Source: Burkholderiales bacterium
Lineage (GTDB): Bacteria; Pseudomonadota; Gammaproteobacteria; Burkholderiales; Usitatibacteraceae
NCBI GenBank assembly: GCA_025360815.1
Contig: JANYBL010000058.1
Location: forward strand, 1 to 64,000
Direction of reading: 5' to 3'
Length of the DNA: 64,000 nt
The notes under the pieces are model-generated. The model was not told where the DNA came from, searched no databases, and saw nothing but the letters and a program-made list of their open reading frames with translations. This document shows positions 61,467 to 64,000 of this stretch, in pieces; within the stretch, counting starts at the first letter, position 1; every line of letters starts with the position of its first letter. The position numbers and the translations under genes were made by a program.

Positions 61467-62462
61467 ATGACTACTATCGTAACCGGCGCTGCCGGACTCA
61501 TCGGCAGCAATATCGTCAAAGCCCTTAATCTACGCGGCATTCGGGACATTGTAGCCGTTGACAATCTCACCAAAGCGGACAAATTTAAGAACCTGGTCGA
61601 TTGCGAAATTGCGGAATATGTCGATAAAAAAGATTTTCTGGAGGTTGTCGAATCCGGCGAATTGGGCGGTGAAGTCGATGCCGTGTTCCACCAAGGTGCC
61701 TGCTCCGACACGATGGAAACCGACGGTCGTTATATGATGGAAAATAACTATCGCTACTCGCTGTCGCTGCTCGAATGGTGCTTGGAGGAGGGGGTACCGC
61801 TAATTTACGCGTCTAGCGCTTCGGTCTATGGAGATGGCAAAGTATTCCGCGAAGACCGTTCCTGCGAAGCGCCATTAAATGTCTACGGCTATTCCAAATT
61901 TTTGTTCGACCAAGCGGTGCGCGAGCGGATCGATACAGCCGGTTCACAGATTGCGGGCTTTCGATATTTCAATGTTTACGGCCCGCGCGAATCGCACAAA
62001 GGCCGGATGGCATCGGTCGCGTTCCACTTTTTCAATCAGTACAAGGCTACCGGTAAAGTTCGGATTTTTGAAGGTACAGATAGGTACGCGAATGGCGATC
62101 AGCGGCGCGATTTTATCTCGGTAGAAGACGTGGTGAAGGTAAATTTGTTTTTTCTCGATAACAGCCATGTCTCGGGTATTTTTAACGTCGGTACAGGTCG
62201 CTCACAGCCGTTTAACGATGTTGCCGTGGCCACTGTCAATACGCTGCGCAAAGCGGAAGGCAAGCCCGCACTCTCGCTCGAGCAAATGATGAGCGGCGGC
62301 ATCGTCGAATACGTGGCTTTCCCCGAAGCGCTCAAAGGTAAATACCAAAGTTTTACCCAAGCCGATATTTCGCTACTGCGAGAGGCCGGCTATTCCGATG
62401 AGTTCTTGACCGTTGAAGATGGCGTGGCGCGATATATGCCTTGGCTTGTTGATCAAAAATAG
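61467..62462 (+). CDS. hldD: ADP-L-glycero-D-manno-heptose 6-epimerase
   Basis: Converts ADP-D-glycero- to ADP-L-glycero-D-manno-heptose, the donor for LPS inner-core heptose. It is an extended SDR enzyme: the NADP motif is [16 protein letters not shown], the catalytic region [11 protein letters not shown] with [12 protein letters not shown], and [20 protein letters not shown] is characteristic of HldD. The length of 331 aa is typical. It follows hldA after 140 bases. Confidence 0.96.
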   Translation: MTTIVTGAAGLIGSNIVKALNLRGIRDIVAVDNLTKADKFKNLVDCEIAEYVDKKDFLEVVESGELGGEVDAVFHQGACSDTMETDGRYMMENNYRYSLSLLEWCLEEGVPLIYASSASVYGDGKVFREDRSCEAPLNVYGYSKFLFDQAVRERIDTAGSQIAGFRYFNVYGPRESHKGRMASVAFHFFNQYKATGKVRIFEGTDRYANGDQRRDFISVEDVVKVNLFFLDNSHVSGIFNVGTGRSQPFNDVAVATVNTLRKAEGKPALSLEQMMSGGIVEYVAFPEALKGKYQSFTQADISLLREAGYSDEFLTVEDGVARYMPWLVDQK

Positions 62463-62520
62463 CGGCAACGATCAATTGATTGAATTTATACTCACGCCAC
62501 TTTGGATAGCTGAAAATCGA

Positions 62521-62548
62521 TTGAAAAAACGAAAAAACGCCGTATAAT
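62521..62548 (+). promoter_or_regulatory. Sigma-70-type promoter
   Basis: TTGAAA, a 16-base spacer and a perfect TATAAT lie about 350 bases upstream of comEA. A short 41-codon frame (62599-62724, MLSQAYEKIKHIETCRVYF) follows it, so the transcript may have a long leader, a small ORF or a small RNA. Confidence 0.6.
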
Positions 62549-62895
62549 CAGTGGGTTTTGTGATTTTTCTGTATGTTTTTCTGGTTGGTTTGGGCTGCAT
62601 GTTGAGCCAAGCATACGAAAAAATAAAACATATAGAAACCTGCCGTGTTTACTTCGTCAACCGTTCATCTTTAGCCCCGTTTGTAACAGTGCGTAACAAG
62701 GCTTTCAAGGCCTATCCAAGTTGAAGAGGCTGATATAAATGTTGGTATTTTCAATGCTGTGGAGGTCGTTCCAGCACCGATTGCCTTAATGTTCTGTTGT
62801 TTTGGTGTTCGGCGCGTAAAGCGTTTTCGTATTTACTTTTTATTTGCTTCCCGTTTTTTGCTTTGTAATTTTCACACTCACTCCAAGGAAAACTC
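62549..62895 (+). other. Long leader of the ComEA-like gene
   Basis: About 350 bases between the promoter and the ComEA-like ATG. It contains the 41-codon frame 62599-62724, for which I see no ribosome site and no known family. No riboswitch class is recognised. Confidence 0.35.
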
Positions 62896-63609
62896 ATGAA
62901 AAAAATCACCGCAATCATCTTGGCGTTTTTTGCCTCGATCAGTATCGCGTTTGCCGCCGTAAACGTTAACACCGCAACAAAGGACGAACTCGCTACGCTG
63001 AACGGTATTGGTCCGGCTAAAGCGCAAGCTATTATCGACTTCCGTACCAAAAACGGCCCATTTAAATCGTTTGCTGACATTGACAACGTTCCCGGTATTG
63101 GCGCAGGGACCATGGCCAAAATTGAAAAAGACGTAAGCTTGTCTGGTAAGACTACGGTTGTTGCAGTACCAGCCAAAGCTGATGCAAAAGCAGCGCCAGC
63201 CGCACCTGCAAAAGACGCAAAAGCTGACATGAAAGCTGACGCTAAAGCTCCCGCAGCGCCTGAAAAAGCTGCAGCGCCAGCCAAGAAAGACGAAAAAGCG
63301 ATGGCTGCTGATGCCAAGAAAGCAGACAAAAAAGAAATGAGCCCAGCTGACGAAAAGAAAGCAAAGAAAGAAGCTGCTAAAGCCGAAAAAGCCGCTAAAG
63401 CTGATGCTGCCAAGAAGGAAAAAGCAGACAAAGCCGCTAAAGCTGCTGAAGAGAAAAAAGCCAAAGCTGACAAAGCCAAAGCTGAAAAAGATGCCAAATC
63501 AGCAAAGCCAGCCGCTGACAAACCAGCTAAGAAAGACGACGCTAAAAAAGACGCACCAAAAGTTGATGCCAAGGCTGACGACAAGAAAGCCGATGCACCG
63601 AAGAAGTAA
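62896..63609 (+). CDS. ComEA-like helix-hairpin-helix protein with Lys/Ala-rich tail
   Basis: A 237-aa exported DNA-binding protein. The signal peptide MKKITAIILAFFASISIAFA is followed by a ComEA HhH domain (VNVNTATKDELATLNGIGPA and ADIDNVPGIGAGTMAKIEKD). ComEA binds incoming DNA in the periplasm during natural transformation. Residues from about 85 to the end are an unusually long tail of Lys, Ala, Asp and Pro (KKEAAKAEKAAKADAAKKEK) resembling histone H1/AlgP-type repeats. Typical ComEA-like proteins here are about 80-110 aa. An AAGGAAAA site precedes the ATG, and a strong terminator follows. Confidence 0.88.
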   Translation: MKKITAIILAFFASISIAFAAVNVNTATKDELATLNGIGPAKAQAIIDFRTKNGPFKSFADIDNVPGIGAGTMAKIEKDVSLSGKTTVVAVPAKADAKAAPAAPAKDAKADMKADAKAPAAPEKAAAPAKKDEKAMAADAKKADKKEMSPADEKKAKKEAAKAEKAAKADAAKKEKADKAAKAAEEKKAKADKAKAEKDAKSAKPAADKPAKKDDAKKDAPKVDAKADDKKADAPKK

Positions 63610-63680
63610 TATCGACGCTGGGTTTGAAGAAATCCAGCCGCGGCTTACGAGTCAACGCAATTTGAAGCAACTCAGAATCA

Positions 63681-63714
63681 ACAAAAAGCCCCGCAAATAT
63701 GCGGGGCTTTTTGT
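63681..63714. terminator. Bidirectional rho-independent terminator
   Basis: ACAAAAAGCCCCGC and GCGGGGCTTTTTGT form a perfect 14-base stem with loop AAATAT. It serves the ComEA-like gene and the convergent partial gene at the right edge. Confidence 0.95.
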
Positions 63715-63804
63715 TGGCAATTGGAGGATCGCTAGTTTTTGCTATCGCAAGTTTAGTGAATAATAATTTTTGCGCCATCAAGTTGATGCAACCGACAACC
63801 GTCC

Positions 63805-64000
63805 CTATCTGTTCTGCAAATTCGACTGACTCAACGGATGCCCAATGAACGCTAACGCAATGGTGCGTGTTGTCGGATTGATTTTCGAATTAGCGACCTG
63901 CGTCTCTTTCAAGGCAAATTCTTGTGCCACAAATTTCCTCGCTTTTGTTTTGAAGACGTCATCATTGACCAGCTGCATTGCCAAGTAAGCACGCGGAACT
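63805..64000 (-). CDS. Partial hypothetical protein at right edge
   Basis: The minus strand is open from the window edge to a TAG at 63805-63807. It encodes a C-terminal fragment VPRAYLAMQLVNDDVFKTKA continuing with KFVAQEFALKETQVANSKIN and an end at IGHPLSQSNLQNR. The composition is protein-like and the stop is near the shared terminator, so it is probably the 3' end of a real gene. I do not recognise the family. Confidence 0.5.
   Translation of the reverse strand, partial: VPRAYLAMQLVNDDVFKTKARKFVAQEFALKETQVANSKINPTTRTIALAFIGHPLSQSNLQNR

Noticed and set aside
62751-63584. 277-codon minus-strand ORF rich in Ala, Ser and Phe
   Set aside because: It is the antisense of the Lys/Ala-rich ComEA-like gene. 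Its length follows from the biased codons, and it has no independent features.
1-64000. CRISPR arrays, tRNA or rRNA genes
   Set aside because: No regularly spaced direct repeats of CRISPR type and no cloverleaf or rRNA motifs were seen. A tRNAscan/Infernal run would be decisive.

Overview
The window looks like a chromosomal segment of a betaproteobacterium of the Burkholderiales, possibly near Oxalobacteraceae. Three things point there: a Bug-type (TctC) solute receptor, a glutaminyl-tRNA synthetase, and the gene order cmk-rpsA-ihfB-lapA-lapB-(pyrF-ugd)-hldA-hldD-comEA. Base composition by eye is near 50 % GC. I saw no rRNA, tRNA or CRISPR array. The genus is an inference.

Region 1 (1-21 kb) is ordinary metabolism. 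It holds a GMC oxidoreductase, a creatininase-family hydrolase, a RIO-type kinase, a lone MacB-like permease, an exported amidase, dgkA, a TctC receptor, a CocE/NonD hydrolase, glnS, a lipoprotein phosphodiesterase, an S1/P1 nuclease, a HiPIP and acnA. A vapBC-type toxin-antitoxin pair follows, with a long inverted repeat upstream of it.

Region 2 (21.5-29.6 kb) is a copper-handling block. A copA P-type ATPase is divergent from a merR-type regulator that is cut by a 38-bp Tn3-family terminal inverted repeat. Beyond the repeat lies a minus-strand operon: DUF2946-like protein, small secreted protein, TolC-like outer-membrane factor, multicopper oxidase, cupredoxin and CusF-like chaperone. No RND pump is present.

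Region 3 (30.2-52.5 kb) is the most unusual part: a dense island of small envelope and stress proteins plus regulators. It contains CsbD, a repeat-bearing Cys protein, a NarL-type and a CheY-like response regulator, a PerM-type transporter, an lmo0937-type peptide, a Crp-like regulator with a long N-terminal extension, and a crystallin/glycine-zipper protein. It also contains a GGDEF protein, an eRF1-like small protein, DUF4398 and OmpA/DUF4398 lipoproteins, two tandem CHASE3 histidine kinases, DUF1328, a ferritin-like protein, two BON lipoproteins, and YqjE- and DUF883-type proteins. Three of its genes are visibly broken: a double-BON lipoprotein, a Dps and an NPPGQH-motif protein. The island resembles a two-component-controlled envelope and oxidative-stress regulon that is partly decaying.

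Region 4 (53-63.7 kb) is conserved core: cmk, rpsA, ihfB, lapA, lapB, then a coupled pyrF-ugd-hldA run, hldD, and a ComEA-like helix-hairpin-helix protein with a long Lys/Ala-rich tail. LapA/LapB (LPS assembly control), Ugd (UDP-glucuronate) and HldA/HldD (ADP-heptose) form an LPS theme.
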